Shown: positions 25,720-38,439, numbered from the stretch's first letter. The stretch is 64,000 nt of DNA from Epiperipatus broadwayi (GCA_028023455.1 JAQFVV010001016.1:66808-130807); one strand, 5' to 3'. The notes: generated by a model not told the origin, from the sequence alone. Program-made: numbers and translations.

Positions 25720-27203
25720 TGTAACGTTTAATTATATACATTGCAAATATATTGGCATTTGGTAAAAGCTAAAAAAATAAAAGTAAATTTAGATTTTTTT
25801 TTTACTAATTTTTTAAAAAAAAAAAAAATAACGTACAATGAAAGTTAAAATATTTTTTCCTATTTTTTTTATGAAATCAGAAATAAAAGTAGAAGTGGAG
25901 AAAACAAAAGAATTCCAAAAGCAAGTAAAAAGATAAGTTAAAAGAAAAATATTTTAGCTAATTAAACATGGCTGAAAACTTGATAAAAAAAAAGTGAACT
26001 TTATAATGTAAATTTTATAAAAAATTACAAGATTATAAACACAAAACACCATGATAATAGCATGTGCAGAAGTCTGAAAACTGGACTTTTAGTATAAAAA
26101 GGAGGGGTTCAATTTGGAGGAACGTCTTGTTCGTTGGTTTTTCTAGTTGGTCTTGGATAACAATAATATATCCAAGATCACTCTACACTGAAGTAATTTG
26201 GCATGTCAGAGTGAACCGGAGCTTCTGAAGACATCGTGCCTGAAGATGTATACCAGAAAAGCTTTCGTGACCGACTAGGAGAATGGACTGCAAGATCAAC
26301 TAATAATCAAAGGTCATGAGCTCATTTTAACCCCGAAAAACTATGCATAGTTATCTACAACCATCATGAATTCACTAAAACTTACCAGTAAGTTATGCTT
26401 CATTATCCTGATTGTGACAAATTTAAGCGTTCGAAAACAATTCTTAAAAATATATGTATAAAAGGATCCCGATAGTGACTTTAATTGATCAAGAGACTCT
26501 TATTTAACCAAGAACTTTTTAATTGTTTAACTGTTATTTATTTTATTAATATTTCACATCTGAATTATATGTGTTCTCTCTAATTTACTTATAAGGAATT
26601 TTCATTTTAACTTAAACAGATTTTTAATCTTAACTTAAACAGATTTTTGGTCTGTTATAATAAAAAAATATTTCTAATATCAATTTTCATTTGTGCATTA
26701 TTAATAATAGTTATTAATTATTATTGAATTTATTAATATTATTTTAGTGATGTTTAAATATATAATTTACCTTTGCCAATGTGTTTAATAAATTCCAGGA
26801 ATAATAATATTTAAAAAAAATAATTCTCGTTACAATATGATACAATACCGATTAGTTTAAAAGTATTTTTCTTTTTTTATTTGCGAGATGTGCTGGCGAC
26901 AGATTTCAGCGGTCTCTTTAGAATAAAAGGACCTGGCGCCCATATTGAATAAATTAAAAGCTGATTTCATCAATAGCATAATTCTCAACAATTAATAGGT
27001 CGAGTTTGATCAGGAAATATAGTTATGTTTTTTAGAAATAGAAATACAACTTTATTCTTTTTGACATAACTTGATCAACTCGTGCACAGTTTATATTAGC
27101 GTGTAGAAGTCTAGCAAAACGGAAAACATTATAATGGCTTACACAACTAGGGCTTCAATTTAACCACAACCTGAGATAAGTTGTAATGATAAAGAACGTT
27201 ACA
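25720..27203 (+). repeat. 5' LTR, 1484 bp
   Basis: A complete copy with TGTAACGTT and AACGTTACA ends. Inside are a TATA box at 26093-26100, a GC-raised stretch downstream of it (about 26140-26330), and AATAAA at 26659-26664. This order is consistent with U3-R-U5, but transcript ends are inferred. Confidence 0.8.
26093..26100 (+). promoter_or_regulatory. TATA box in the 5' LTR
   Basis: TATAAAAA followed by GGAGGGG, placed centrally in the LTR and conserved in the partner LTR at 28248-28255. It probably positions the start of a retrotransposon transcript about 30 bp downstream. Confidence 0.55.
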
Positions 27204-27873
27204 ATGATGACCCAAAGAAACTCACAGCCAGAAAATAAATAGTAATTAAAAAAAAAAAAATTATAAAAAAAAACTAACTAATTAAACTCTGATTATTAAA
27301 ATATAAAAAAATATTTTTTTAATATGATTTCCAGAGGAAAAAAAAATATGTATATTTTTTTTGATATGTCTAAAAAAAAAACATGATCGTGGCTAATGTA
27401 GACGTAAGTCACAAGTATTTGACCGGGTAGGCAGTTACTGAAGAGGGGGAAAAACATAGCCCCAAGTCCTAGTATGCAGTATATTAACATAAGACCACCT
27501 TTATATGCCCATCAGACTATTTCTAGGAGGGATCCCAATAAAGGGGAAAGCAGATCAAGTTGGACCAAGTTGCCGCGAGCCTGTAAGACTCAAAATGATG
27601 AGCAATGCTCGTTAGTGCTTATAACTTGGGCTTCTTATTGTTAATATTACATTAAAGTGGAAAGAACCCAGATGAATGTGAAATATTTTCCATTCCCACC
27701 GTGTTAGACCTAAAAGTGGGCGTTAAAGCCGAATGTCGCTCGTGAATGAATCTACGGAATATATTAGCATGCTACTACATAAAAAAAACCCCCACGAATA
27801 TGAATTTAAAAACTTAAGAATAAAATTAGTGTAAAACCCTATTTTATACTCATCATTCGGGCACTGGTGGTAT
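27204..27873 (+). other. short internal region of the LTR element
   Basis: 670 bp, less AT-rich near 27400-27760, with no frame resembling gag or pol. It ends CGGGCACTGGTGGTAT just before the right LTR, where a plus-strand priming tract would lie. A non-autonomous element with most of the interior deleted fits best. Confidence 0.55.
27205..27213 (+). promoter_or_regulatory. putative primer-binding site
   Basis: TGATGACCC lies two bases after the LTR end AACGTTACA. It differs at one base from TGGTGACCC, which would pair with a tRNA ending GGGTCACCA. The match is short and damaged, so the primer identity is an inference. Confidence 0.45.
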
Positions 27874-29288
27874 TGTAATGTTTAATTATATACGTTGCAA
27901 ATATATTGGCATTTGGTAAAAGCTAAAAAAATAAAAGTAAATTTAGATTTTTTTTTGTCTAATTTTTTTTTAAAAAAAATAACATACAATGAAAGTTAAA
28001 TTATTTTTTCATTTTTTTTTTTTTTTATGTAATCAGAAATAAAAGTAGAATTGGAGAGAACAAAAGAATTCCAAAAGCAAGTAAAAAGATAAGCTAAAAG
28101 AAAAATATTTTAGCTAATTAAACATGGCCGAAAACTTGATAAAAAAAAGAGAACTTTATAATGTAAATTTTATAAAAAATTACAAGATTATAAATACAAA
28201 ATGCCATGATAATAGCATGCGCAGACGTCCAAAAACTGGACCTCTAGTATAAAAAGGAGGGGTTCGATTGGAGGAACATCTTGTTCGTTGATTTCTCTAG
28301 TTGATCTTGGATAACAATAATATGTCCAAGATTACTCTACACTAAAATAATTCAGCATGTCGGAGTGAACCTGAGCTTCTGAAGACATCGTGCCTGAAGA
28401 TGTATACCAGAAAAGCTTTCGTGACCGACTAGGAGAATGGACCGCAAGATCAACTAATAATCAAAGATCATGAGCTCATTTTAACCCTGAAAAACTATGC
28501 ATAGTTATCTACAACTATCGTGAATTCACTAAAACTTACCAGTAAGTTATGCTTCATTATCCTGATTGTGACAAATTTAAGCGTTCGAAAACACTTCTTA
28601 AAAATATACGTATAAAAGGATCCCGATAGTGACTTTAATTGATCAAGAGACTCTTATTTAACCAAGAACTTTTTAATTGTTTAACTGTTATTTATTTTAT
28701 TAATATTTCACATCTGAATTATATGTGTTCTCTCTAATTTACTTATAAGGAATTTTCATTTTAACTTAAACAGATTTTTAATCTTAACTTAAACAGATTT
28801 TTGGTCTGTTATAATAAAAAAATATTTCTAATATCAATTTTCATTTGTGCGTTATTAATAATAGTTATTTATTGTTATTGAATTTATTAATATTATTTTA
28901 GTGATGTTTAAATATATAATTTACCTTTGCCAATGTGTTTAATAAATTCCAGGAATAATGATATTTTAAAAAAATAATTCTCGTTACGGTATGATACAAT
29001 ACCGATTAGTTTAAAAGTATTTTTTTTTTTTTATTTGCGAGACATGCTGGCGACAGATTTCAGTGGTCTCTTTAGAATAAAATACCTGGCGCCCATATTG
29101 AATAAATTAAAAGCTGATTTCATCAATAGCATAATTCTCAACAATTAATAGGCCGAGTTTGATCAGGAAATATAGTTATGTTTTTTAGAAATAGAAATAC
29201 AACTTTCTTTTTTTCGACATAACTTGATCAACTTGCGCACAGTTTATATTAGCGTGTAGAGGCCTAGCAAAATGGAAAACATTATAAT
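27874..29288 (+). repeat. 3' LTR, truncated
   Basis: Aligns with 25720-27135 almost base for base, length 1415 versus 1416. It begins TGTAATG rather than TGTAACG. After GGAAAACATTATAAT it breaks into (TA)n, losing the final 68 bp including the AACGTTACA end. The TATA box is at 28248-28255. Confidence 0.8.
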
Positions 29289-32276
29289 ATATATATATGG
29301 TATTTCCACTATTTTTTTATCACATAGAAAATATAATAACTTTTTTGTGTGTGAAAATAAATATAATAATGACAAAAATTAAATTTTCAATTATATCTGG
29401 TCAAAATATCTACCTTATTAATTCATTATAAAACAAATATAAAATTCATAAAACAACACTAATATCTGCATAAGTTAATAGTCAAGTAATCTGTTTCATG
29501 GATATATCACTATCACTTAATGGCTTAATCCACATCTGCTGAGATTATTCATTTACATTAATTAAAAAACTATTGTTTATACAATTTTTTTCCTTTCTGT
29601 TATGTTTTAGTTACTAAGATCAAGTTAGTCAACTATTATTATGATATTACTTTGTTATTGTTTCCTGTAAATTTTTGTTTAGAAAAGAAAGTACTATAGA
29701 TTAAAATTTATTACTTTTATTTATTATTATCTCAATTTAAAAAATAATTAATTAACTTAAAATGGTTTCAAGGTGTAAATTTTATCGCAACTAATTTGCA
29801 AATGATCTGATTTTTACATTATTTTTTAGATTAAACAGGTGTTCATCTCATTACTTTGATAAATATTTTTTTGTTTTACAGAAATAAAATTAGTATGAAT
29901 TTACCTCACATAGTCTAGGATTTTTGCCACTTTTTTGAAGTTTACTGAAAGTCTTACTGCATACTGTTTACACTTAAGTAATATTGTTCCTCTGTACTTT
30001 GCAATCTATATATATATATTTTTTTTTTATATAAATATATTTTTTATATCAAATTTATTTTTTTGTAATTCCTGATTGTAATTTTTTTATATGTGTGGTA
30101 TTACTGCATATAGTTTTCATACATGTGTTCTAACAATGAAAACCGGAAATTGATTATAGATTACAACTTCATGAAGACATTGGACCATATTAATTTTCTT
30201 CCAGATAGTAATATTTCAAGTGTCAAATTATTCGTTTTATATAAAAAATTTTAAGCAGTCAAAAAAAAATCCATGATATGAATTTTTTTGATAACATTAA
30301 CAAAATTGCATCCAAATCCATACTTAGAGGAAAGGCTATTTACATATTTCAGGAGCACTAGGAAGGCCTGATGCTACTAATAATAGCAGTGACAATGGTG
30401 AAAATGACCAGATAATTATTATTATTTGTTTTACTACATTTAAATGCCCATTTGGAGCTGTATTTATATTGTAAAATAATACTTTTTCAATGAGTGATAT
30501 TATTTTCTGGATATTGCATTTACATTACAAAATTTCATGTAGCATTTGAGGATCAATTTGATATATATTTTTTATAAGACTTATATAATAATATTGCAAT
30601 TTGATTTAGGAAGTGTTAAATGTCCTGCATTTACATCTTTAAAAATACTTATTGATGCATGCAATTTTGGGTTTGACTAATTAATTGTTAATAAACTTTT
30701 CAGAACCCCCAGACTTTCTAAACTGCTATATCAATTCACATGACCATAATAGATTTAGTACTTTCTAAATAAGAGTAAAACTTTATTACAATCTAAATAT
30801 AAACACAGTTTTGTTTACATACAGCTTAATTATATATTTTATAATATGATTTATTTCTCATACTCATTTTAATTTGAAGAATTTTAAGTCTAAAATTTAT
30901 AATATAATTACATACAGGATTTTCCCAAAAAATGTATTTTTACATCTTGACTAATTTATCAATTTCTTAATTCATATAAGCAATAAAATGAATGAGAAGT
31001 AAATTAATTAAAAAATTGTGCTTACATCTGCGTTGTAATGGATTTAATCCTTGGTGAGAGATTTGGCAGCTATTGCAAATGATCATGTTGCTTTGCTTTA
31101 ATAATGGATGCTAAAAATATTTATAAGCACTTTTGGTGAATTAGTCGATAACTGAAATTATGTATAATATTTTAAAAATGTGTGTGTATGGAATTCAACA
31201 TATACTAGAGATTTGAAGTTAGAACCATTAAAACAACTAAGTTAAATAACTGATTGATAGCACTTAAATGTTTTTCCCCATATGCTTGGTGGATTATAAT
31301 TTTATATAAATATATGCCATTTGTTTATATACTTTACTTTACAATCTGTTCTAATTTATTACTGACTAATTAACATTGAATTTTTCAGAAGCATTTGACA
31401 AACTAATTTAAATTTCATAAAAGATAAATCTAACCTTTTTTATTATTTTGGAATGAGAATTTATGATACATATTGAAGTCTAGAACAATCAATAAAATAT
31501 CAGAAAAAATCTTCTGGTTTTATTTGGAGGATTTCCTTCAATGCATTTGCTAGAAAGAATAATATTTCTTTCATTTTTAATCTTGTCAATGATGATTTAA
31601 ATTCTATTATTACGTATAAGAATTTGGAATGTTAAATATTTTTATAATATTTTGAGGTTAATACATTGCAACTGTCTATATGCAAATGAAGTGTCTTTTT
31701 CTTACCAAATTCAAATATAAATGTTAATCAGGTTAAAAATATTTCAGATTAAATGAAAATGTATTCCTTTAGCAAAAGGATTGCAGACAATTCTTTAGAT
31801 AAAAGGAGAAAAAATTTAAAAGGTTGCATTCATTTTGCGTTTAAATTGTGTTGTTATATACTGCATTTAAAGGGTCTTCAATTAAAATAGATAGTAACAA
31901 AGTACTAACTCAAAACATTACATAAAATATTTGGCACAGTAAATTTTTATGTATAATATTTGTATTTAAATCATCATTGAAAAGACTAAAAATAAAAAGA
32001 ATTTCATACTTGTCAAGTACAAATGTCAAACAGGTTTTAAATACTTACAAATAAATTTCTGATTGATTGAAAATTCATTCTTTCTAAGCAAAGATAAAGA
32101 GTATGTTCTTTTGCTTTTAAAATATATTATCATATACTATAGCTAGGAGGAGTTCGATTACTTGTAGAAAGTTACAATGTGTTGACCTCAAAACATTACA
32201 TAAAATATAGAAAATTCTTTTATATATACATAATTTCAATTCTGTAAACTGATAAGCATATGTTTTTATATTTCAG
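29289..32276. other. intron, 3' part
   Basis: AT-rich intron sequence running to the acceptor at 32276. The only exon-like item seen is at 30353-30397, listed separately. No transposon protein or RNA gene is recognised. Confidence 0.5.
30353..30397 (+). CDS. possible 45-nt cassette exon of the secreted-protein gene
   Basis: Preceded by an acceptor-like ATATTTCAG and followed by a GTGAAA donor. The length is 45 nt, a multiple of three. Entered in phase 1, as exon 1 requires, it is open and encodes 15 residues (GALGRPDATNNSSDN), then leaves in phase 1, as exon 2 requires. Inclusion or skipping would both keep the frame. The acceptor has a weak pyrimidine tract and the donor is non-optimal. The frame also stays open past the donor for over 20 codons, so a 3'-terminal alternative or chance is possible. 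Confidence 0.3.
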
Positions 32277-32626
32277 CTAATGTTGTTACAATATCACCAT
32301 GTGAAATGTTTGGTACTTTTCAACCTTTTGGAGGTTGTGTTTCACCAGCTAATATAGCTATAAAATTCTGTCCAACATGTGGGTTAAAAGTAGCACCAGG
32401 AAACTGCTCTTCAAATTCTATATGCTGTTTTTTACCTATCAATGTATCCTCATCTAAAAATTATCTCCCTTCATATTCTCCCTCTTTTCCAAGCTATTAT
32501 CCAGCACGACCAGTATATTATAAACCACCAAGGTATAACCTATCATATTATTCTACAGGAAATGCTGTGAAGCCATATTCAGTATTTTCTTCATTAATGC
32601 CACCTCTGCCTAATCCAACACTTTAA
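32277..32626 (+). CDS. secreted Cys-rich, Tyr/Pro-rich protein, exon 2
   Basis: Terminal coding exon. The acceptor is TATATTTCAG ending at 32276 and the phase 1 join makes Ala114. Residues 114-229 follow, ending in TAA at 32624-32626. A compact module has seven cysteines at 122, 134, 145, 148, 157, 163 and 164 (C-x11-C-x10-C-x2-C-x8-C-x5-CC). With Cys48 and Cys61 from exon 1 the mature chain has nine. The tail (about 170-229) is rich in Tyr and Pro with YY pairs, as in some extracellular matrix, cuticle or adhesive proteins; the comparison is compositional only. No transmembrane segment follows the signal peptide. Alternative exons may exist within the intron. Confidence 0.75.
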
Positions 32627-32658
32627 TTATTCTGTACCTATTACGTATGCACTTTCTA

Positions 32659-32661
<3 letters not shown>

Positions 32662-32720
<59 letters not shown>
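32662..32720. repeat. (TA)n microsatellite in the 3' flank
   Basis: A long uninterrupted TA run beginning about 36 bp after the stop codon of exon 2, so it probably lies in the 3' untranslated region. Length variation is likely. Confidence 0.9.
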
Positions 32721-32722
<2 letters not shown>

Positions 32723-32729
32723 ACATACA

Positions 32730-34950
32730 AAATAGACAAAGTAGTGAATATAGATAAAAATTAAATAATTATAGCTTTGAATGTAATATAGTCAGTGCAT
32801 TAGTTTGAAATTTATATAAACTGAGTTTAAACCAAATAACTGAATGACTAAAGAAATTCCAAATAAATTTTGTAAGTAATTTATCATTTAGACAATTAGG
32901 TAATGATGCAATATAGGCTAAGTATTTTGTTTTGTCTGGAATTGCAACAGTCAATAATTTTAGAAATATACAGTATCTTTTTTTGAAGAAAATTATCAAG
33001 ATTTAGAAAACACAATGCAAAACTATTCTATAAAGATTGTAATTTTTTTCTATAATTATTAAAATATTATATATATATATAATAGAATACTTCAAATGCT
33101 TTAATGTATATATATATATATATAACATTTGATATTAGAAGTCTTGCCAATATACAATAAATATTTTGAAATATTCTAACTCAGAGCAATAATTAATAAA
33201 AAAATAGCAGCCATCTCTTCATGTCCTCATTTATTAAAATAAAAATTTATCTAAAACACTTTGATTAAAAAGAATAAATATTTAAATTAATTGTGCAAGA
33301 CATCTAAATATATTCCAAACTAATTTCTTTCAATACTTGACATGCCTTAATCTCAAATATTATATATATATTAAAGCACTGGAGGTATTCTATTATATAT
33401 TTTTACTTGTTTGAATCATTGTTGATAACGATATTTAAATTGAGAAAACTCTCAGGTATGTCAGTTATTGAAAGAAATCAATTTGAAATAAAAGTAGATA
33501 CATTTCATGATTGATTTAAATCTTCATTTTTTAAATCAAAGTGTTTAGACAAACCTCTGTTTAATAAATGAGACACAAGACAAGACAGCTGCTTTTTGCT
33601 TGTTAATTACTGTCTTATGCTGGGTTAGAGAGTATTTCAAAATATTTCTAGTTTAGTAGAAAAGTCTTAAACTCGAATATTTTATACATATATAAGTTTT
33701 GTAGGATTTTGATATATATGTAAAAACCCATAAAGTTTTTATCAAGAACTTTTTAAAATAATCCGATAAATTAAACAAGTAGTCAAATGTAAGATAATTC
33801 GTTAAAATTAGAAATGAGAATTGTATGTCCCTAACTTTTTTAAATTTTTCATTAATTTTCAATACTTAAATAAAATTAATATTAAACTGCTTTTTTTGAA
33901 CATAGACCTTTTCAAATATATAAAGAAAAAATCACTAATAACTAAGATTAATTACTACTTGGTAAATTAACTTTGTCTTTAGCTAACAGTAATTAAATAC
34001 CCATTAACTGATCAATAATTAGATAGATAATTTGTTTGATTGGATATAACTAGCTATCAGATATAAATCATAAATTTACTAGAAGATCTCTAGATTCCAT
34101 GTTCTAATTGGTCATGGACATTGTAAGTAAATGCTCATCTAAGGACATTATATCCAATACTTTTTATATGTATGTGTATACTTCATGTAAATATTTGTTA
34201 TACATTTCTAATTGTAATACCTATAAAAAAATAATAGTTTGTTGCTTAAGTGATCACATTCTGTTAGAACATTTGATGAAAAGACTTAGCAGATAAGAGA
34301 TTCTGAATTGATATCCAGACACTGAAATTGAATTTCTCAGATATCTAATAGAATCTCAAATCCAACCAATTTTTTCACTACTTAGCCATAGATAATTCAT
34401 CTAGATTTATAAAGTAGTCATAAAGTTACACTTAAATGGAGAGTAAAAGTAAATCCCAGTATAATGGGTTCAGACAATGAACTGACTATAAAAAGAAAAA
34501 AAAAATTGCAAAACGACTTTTTTAGAGCTGTGCAAAAATTGTGCAGCAACTATTTAATTTTTTTGAAAATTGATAGGAATGATCAATCAACTGTAAAAAT
34601 GTTTTTTTAATTTCTAGTTTTTATTTATTTATTTATTTATTTATTTTGTTTACATTAGTATTCTGTTTTATATAAATGTATTTCTTTGTAAAAGTAATAG
34701 TTTGTATTAAGAATAAATGTTATTAACAATTCTGTATAAATATGATAATAAAACAAATTATTTGTTAAAATATTATTTATGTATTTTTTAAATAAAATGT
34801 TAAAATTTTTATATATTGTGTATTACTGTCATTGTCCAAAACACACAGAATTGAATATTAATCCAATAGTTTTACAGGATGTGAATTAATCTAAAAGTTA
34901 TCTTCATTAGTTATTTGTCTAAAAATGTTTTATGTATCAATTTTATCAAA
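32730..34950. other. AT-rich stretch, nothing recognised
   Basis: No supported gene. It holds (TA)n near 33070 and 33110 and a (TTTA)n run at about 34618-34648. Short open frames on both strands are low-complexity and are left uncalled. Confidence 0.5.
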
Positions 34951-34959
34951 GCACTTCTA

Positions 34960-35345
34960 TATCTTTTTCTCTTCTTTATAATCCTGAGTCATTCTACTTT
35001 TTAAAACATTTATCTTCTTTCTTTCATCCTTCATATTTTGTTCCAACATATCAGACAAATTATTTTTATATTTAAGCATATTCTCATTTAATTTCTTTTC
35101 TACATTTTAATTTTTTCATTAAGTATCCTTTTCACTATCTCTTTTCAACATTTTCATATTTTGTTTAGCTATGTTATTGTTGTCTCATTCCTATCCAAAT
35201 CCATGTCTCTAAAACACCCAATTGTTTATATTGTACTTCATCTTTTTTAATAATCCAAGTTCCTGCTTCATACAAAAACATATCCTGACAAATAAACAAC
35301 TTTCTTAATTATATTATTTATAGGAAGTAAAACACATCTTCATCT
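34960..35345 (-). pseudogene. non-LTR retrotransposon C-terminal remnant
   Basis: Read on the minus strand, the segment around 35290-35160 gives FLYEAGTWIIKKDE followed by a region ending in ETWIWIGM, which resembles the LINE signature LYGAETWT...EMW.WRRM downstream of the reverse transcriptase core. Further on (to about 34960) Lys/Glu-rich residues continue with many stops. It belongs to a different family from the RTE copies here, whose equivalent reads YGSETWTLNRR. No full domain remains. Confidence 0.5.
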
Positions 35346-35470
35346 TAAATAAAAATGTAGCAATCAAAATATAAATGCAACACTCAAATTGCGTTATATA
35401 CAATATTTCAGAACTACTTTTTGAAAGAAAGAATTAAACATATGATACTGCATTAACTAAAATAAAATTA

Positions 35471-35702
35471 AATATATTAAATTTATTAAGTGCAAGCAGA
35501 TGATATAATAATAACATGAAGGTGGGTTCCATCTATTTCTCATATTTCTGGCTTGTGTTTTTGAATGGAGAGTTCCACATGCAGTCATTATCATATCTGA
35601 TTGGCTGTTACATAAGCATTTTTAAAGTGCTTCTGTGGAAGGTTTTAGCCTTTCATGTTATTATTATATCATCTACTTGCACTTAACAAATTTAATATAT
35701 TT
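35471..35702. mobile_element. short element with 49-bp inverted repeats
   Basis: The left arm 35471-35519 and right arm 35653-35702 are near-perfect reverse complements (AATATATTAAATTTRTTAAG outward, GATATAATAATAACATG inward). The roughly 130-bp core includes CATCTGATTGGCTGT-like sequence. A second core copy without intact arms lies at 35868-36016. No protein is encoded. It looks like a MITE. Confidence 0.7.
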
Positions 35703-35867
35703 ACATTTGTTATTATCATTTCATTAGATTTGAAAATTTCGAAAGATTTCATGTTATTTATTTATATATAATATTTAGTGAATTAAATGTGGTGTTTTAA
35801 GCTTCACACTCTTAGTTCGGAATGCTTGAATGTGGCATATTTATATATAAATTTAAGTAGAGAAGAA

Positions 35868-36016
35868 GCTGGGTTCCATCTTTTTCTCAGATTTCTGACT
35901 TGTGTTTTTGAATTGTGAGTTCCATGTGCAGTCATTATTACATCTGATTGGCTGTCACATAAGCATTTTTAAAGCACATTTGTCCGAGGTTTTAGCCTTT
36001 CATGTTATTATTAAAA
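35868..36016. repeat. second copy of the MITE core
   Basis: Direct repeat of about 145 bp matching 35523-35664. Shared runs are GGGTTCCATCT, CTTGTGTTTTTGAAT and AGCATTTTTAAAG, and both end TTAGCCTTTCATGTTATTATTA. The long terminal arms are absent, so it is a partial copy. Confidence 0.75.
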
Positions 36017-36019
36017 TAA

Positions 36020-38340
36020 AATTAGTAAAAGATTTTTTACACTTTAGCAAAGATTTGTAGTTAAATATATATATATCTGATAATGTTATTTCATCATTCA
36101 TATTTAAAATACAAAACATTTTATCCGTGATCACCAACATGAAATGTTTCAGAAATTAAAAAAAATTTCTGTATGAAATATATATAAAAATAGAAATTAT
36201 CTACATTTTTAATCATGTATACAATGTTTACACAATTTTATATAGATGTGTGCTATTCCTATATGTAGACATATCTATATTTTTATGTATGAATATATGT
36301 CTAAAGTATGTATAATAAATTACAGAATATATTATTTGTAGATTTTGTTTGTGGATTTTGAAACTAAACATCATGGACCCAGGAGATTACTGTAGACCTT
36401 TTATTTCTTTTCACAAAGTATATACATTTCTGAAAATGATGTGAAGAAAGATATAATAATTAATTAACTTAAAAGATATTGAAAGATTTTGAAATGTAGT
36501 TCAAAAATTATTTATTTATTTATGAAGTTGAAAAAGCACCCCAAACAAATTTATTTTTTATAACTTCTAAATGTTTTTTTCCCCCTACAATTGTTACTTT
36601 AAATAAAATATTTTTATACGTTAATTAATTTTTTTAAAAAGTTGATCTTTTTCACTCTGTGAACTTTGCTTAAGTTAAAAAAAAAAAATATTGAAAGAAC
36701 AAAAAATAAATATGTTGTGAAAAATGCGAATAACTTGTATAATAAAACTATAAATAGCTCATGGAGACAAAAGTATATAAATACTTACTGCATAGAGAAA
36801 AAAATATAAGCATACAGAAGTTTATCGATATGTGTGCTCATGCTATTGCTAAAATATTAATAGCAACTGGACGCAAAAAGTAGAAATAATCTTGTATTAG
36901 TGAGATAGACATAACTTTTGAAAACAAAATATTATTAGCAGCATGAGGGGAAAAAAATGAACAGATCCATATCTATATCTGCAATGATTCAATAGAAAAA
37001 AAAGAATAATTATTTACTGATAACAAAGAAGCACAAATAATTCACATCATTATAACTGTAAAACATGAACAAGCTATGAAAATAAAAGAATGTGAAGAAT
37101 CGTTGAAAACAAAGAAATATGAGAAGTCAATCCATATAAAAAAATAAAAGCGATCCAAATAAAAACATTGAAATCAGCTTAATAAAGTAGGAATAAACAC
37201 AGAAGAGAGATCAATACATTTAACACATATAATTAGAAAAATATTAGTAGATAATGTAGATGAAATATTTGAATAATGCATAATATATTTACACACACAG
37301 AGAGCTTCAGAAAAATAAACAGCAGAATAAAATGAATACAAAATAATGTATAGAGATTAAGAAATATAAACAGATTCTATATACACACAAAGATATAAAG
37401 TCTAATACATACAAAAAATATTAATACATTCTAGTTGCAAAATAAAAACTACTTAAAAACTGACATAAAATTAAGACTAGTCCATAAAAATAAAAACATT
37501 GAGAACAGACTATAAATATGGTGAAGCAAAAGTGGTATATGTGATAGAAAAATACTTGCAACTTGTAAAATATAAACTGATAGAGAAATATAAACATCTC
37601 CAGTAGAAGTAATTAATCTATGCAAACAAAAAAGTATAAACAAACCCATGCAGGCAAAAATATGTAATTTATCAGCGTATAAGTAGTCTATAACAGATTT
37701 TAAAAACTGAAACATGCAAGCAATAAAAAGGATTAACTATTCAATATAAATATAAAATATAACAAAGTTATACAAAGAGCTTTGCTAATTGCTTTAACAA
37801 GCTTTGCTGATAAAATGCTAGCAAAAGAAAACATTTAAAATATCTTTATCAGAAATCACACCCAAACCTCAGCCAAATGGTTTTGTGCTTTGGCAGTTCT
37901 CAGCGAGGCACTAGGGTAGCTTCAGACATTAGATATAAAAATACTAACCCAAAGCCAGCCTTTATCTAAGAGTTAACTATTGAGGAGAAAATCTGAAGTT
38001 TTTAGATACCTACATGTCTTCCAACTCTGCTATCTAACTCAAATAGCTATATGGGGCTGAGAGATCTTCAACCAAACCATATATTAGTAGTCTTAGCAAT
38101 ATAACATCACCTAAGACTTAAAAACAAAGATTAAAAATATTCAATACAAATAAAAGAGTCATCTATTATATGACTCAATTTTTAAGCTTGCAAAGAAAAA
38201 CAAAGAGCTTTGCTAATTGCTCTAACAAGCAAAAAAAGACATCCTAAAGAATAATTATAATCATTATACATTCCAAAAGATACTGTTATGTTAAAAAAAT
38301 ATCTGATTTTGGTTCTTAATAGACTGAAGTAATGATGATT
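36020..38340. other. A-rich region, no gene
   Basis: The plus strand is markedly A-rich from about 36700 to 37760, with no convincing frame. A 30-bp direct repeat (AAAGAGCTTTGCTAATTGCT followed by TAACAAGC) occurs at about 37773 and 38200. Sequence near 37790-37930 weakly resembles the foldback family of 6728-7059. Confidence 0.4.
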
Positions 38341-38345
38341 TCTTG

Positions 38346-38347
<2 letters not shown>

Positions 38348-38431
<84 letters not shown>
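38348..38431. repeat. double (TA)n microsatellite
   Basis: Two long TA runs separated by GTATCTTTA. The predicted Ile-Tyr protein across them is an artefact. Confidence 0.9.
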
Positions 38432-38433
<2 letters not shown>

Positions 38434-38439
38434 TAATTA

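Larger units (their letters stand above)
25720..29288 (+). mobile_element. LTR retrotransposon-like element without genes
   Basis: Two direct repeats (25720-27203 and 27874-29288) around a 670-bp interior. The left repeat starts TGTAACGTT and ends AACGTTACA, a perfect 9-bp inverted terminus with TG...CA ends. Directly after it, 27205-27213 reads TGATGACCC, one mismatch from TGGTGACCC, the complement of a tRNA 3' end in GGGTCACCA (as in tRNA-Trp). This is a plausible primer-binding site and sets the plus orientation. The interior has no gag or pol frame. The right repeat lacks its last 68 bp, replaced by (TA)n. The left end also abuts (TA)n. Confidence 0.75.
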
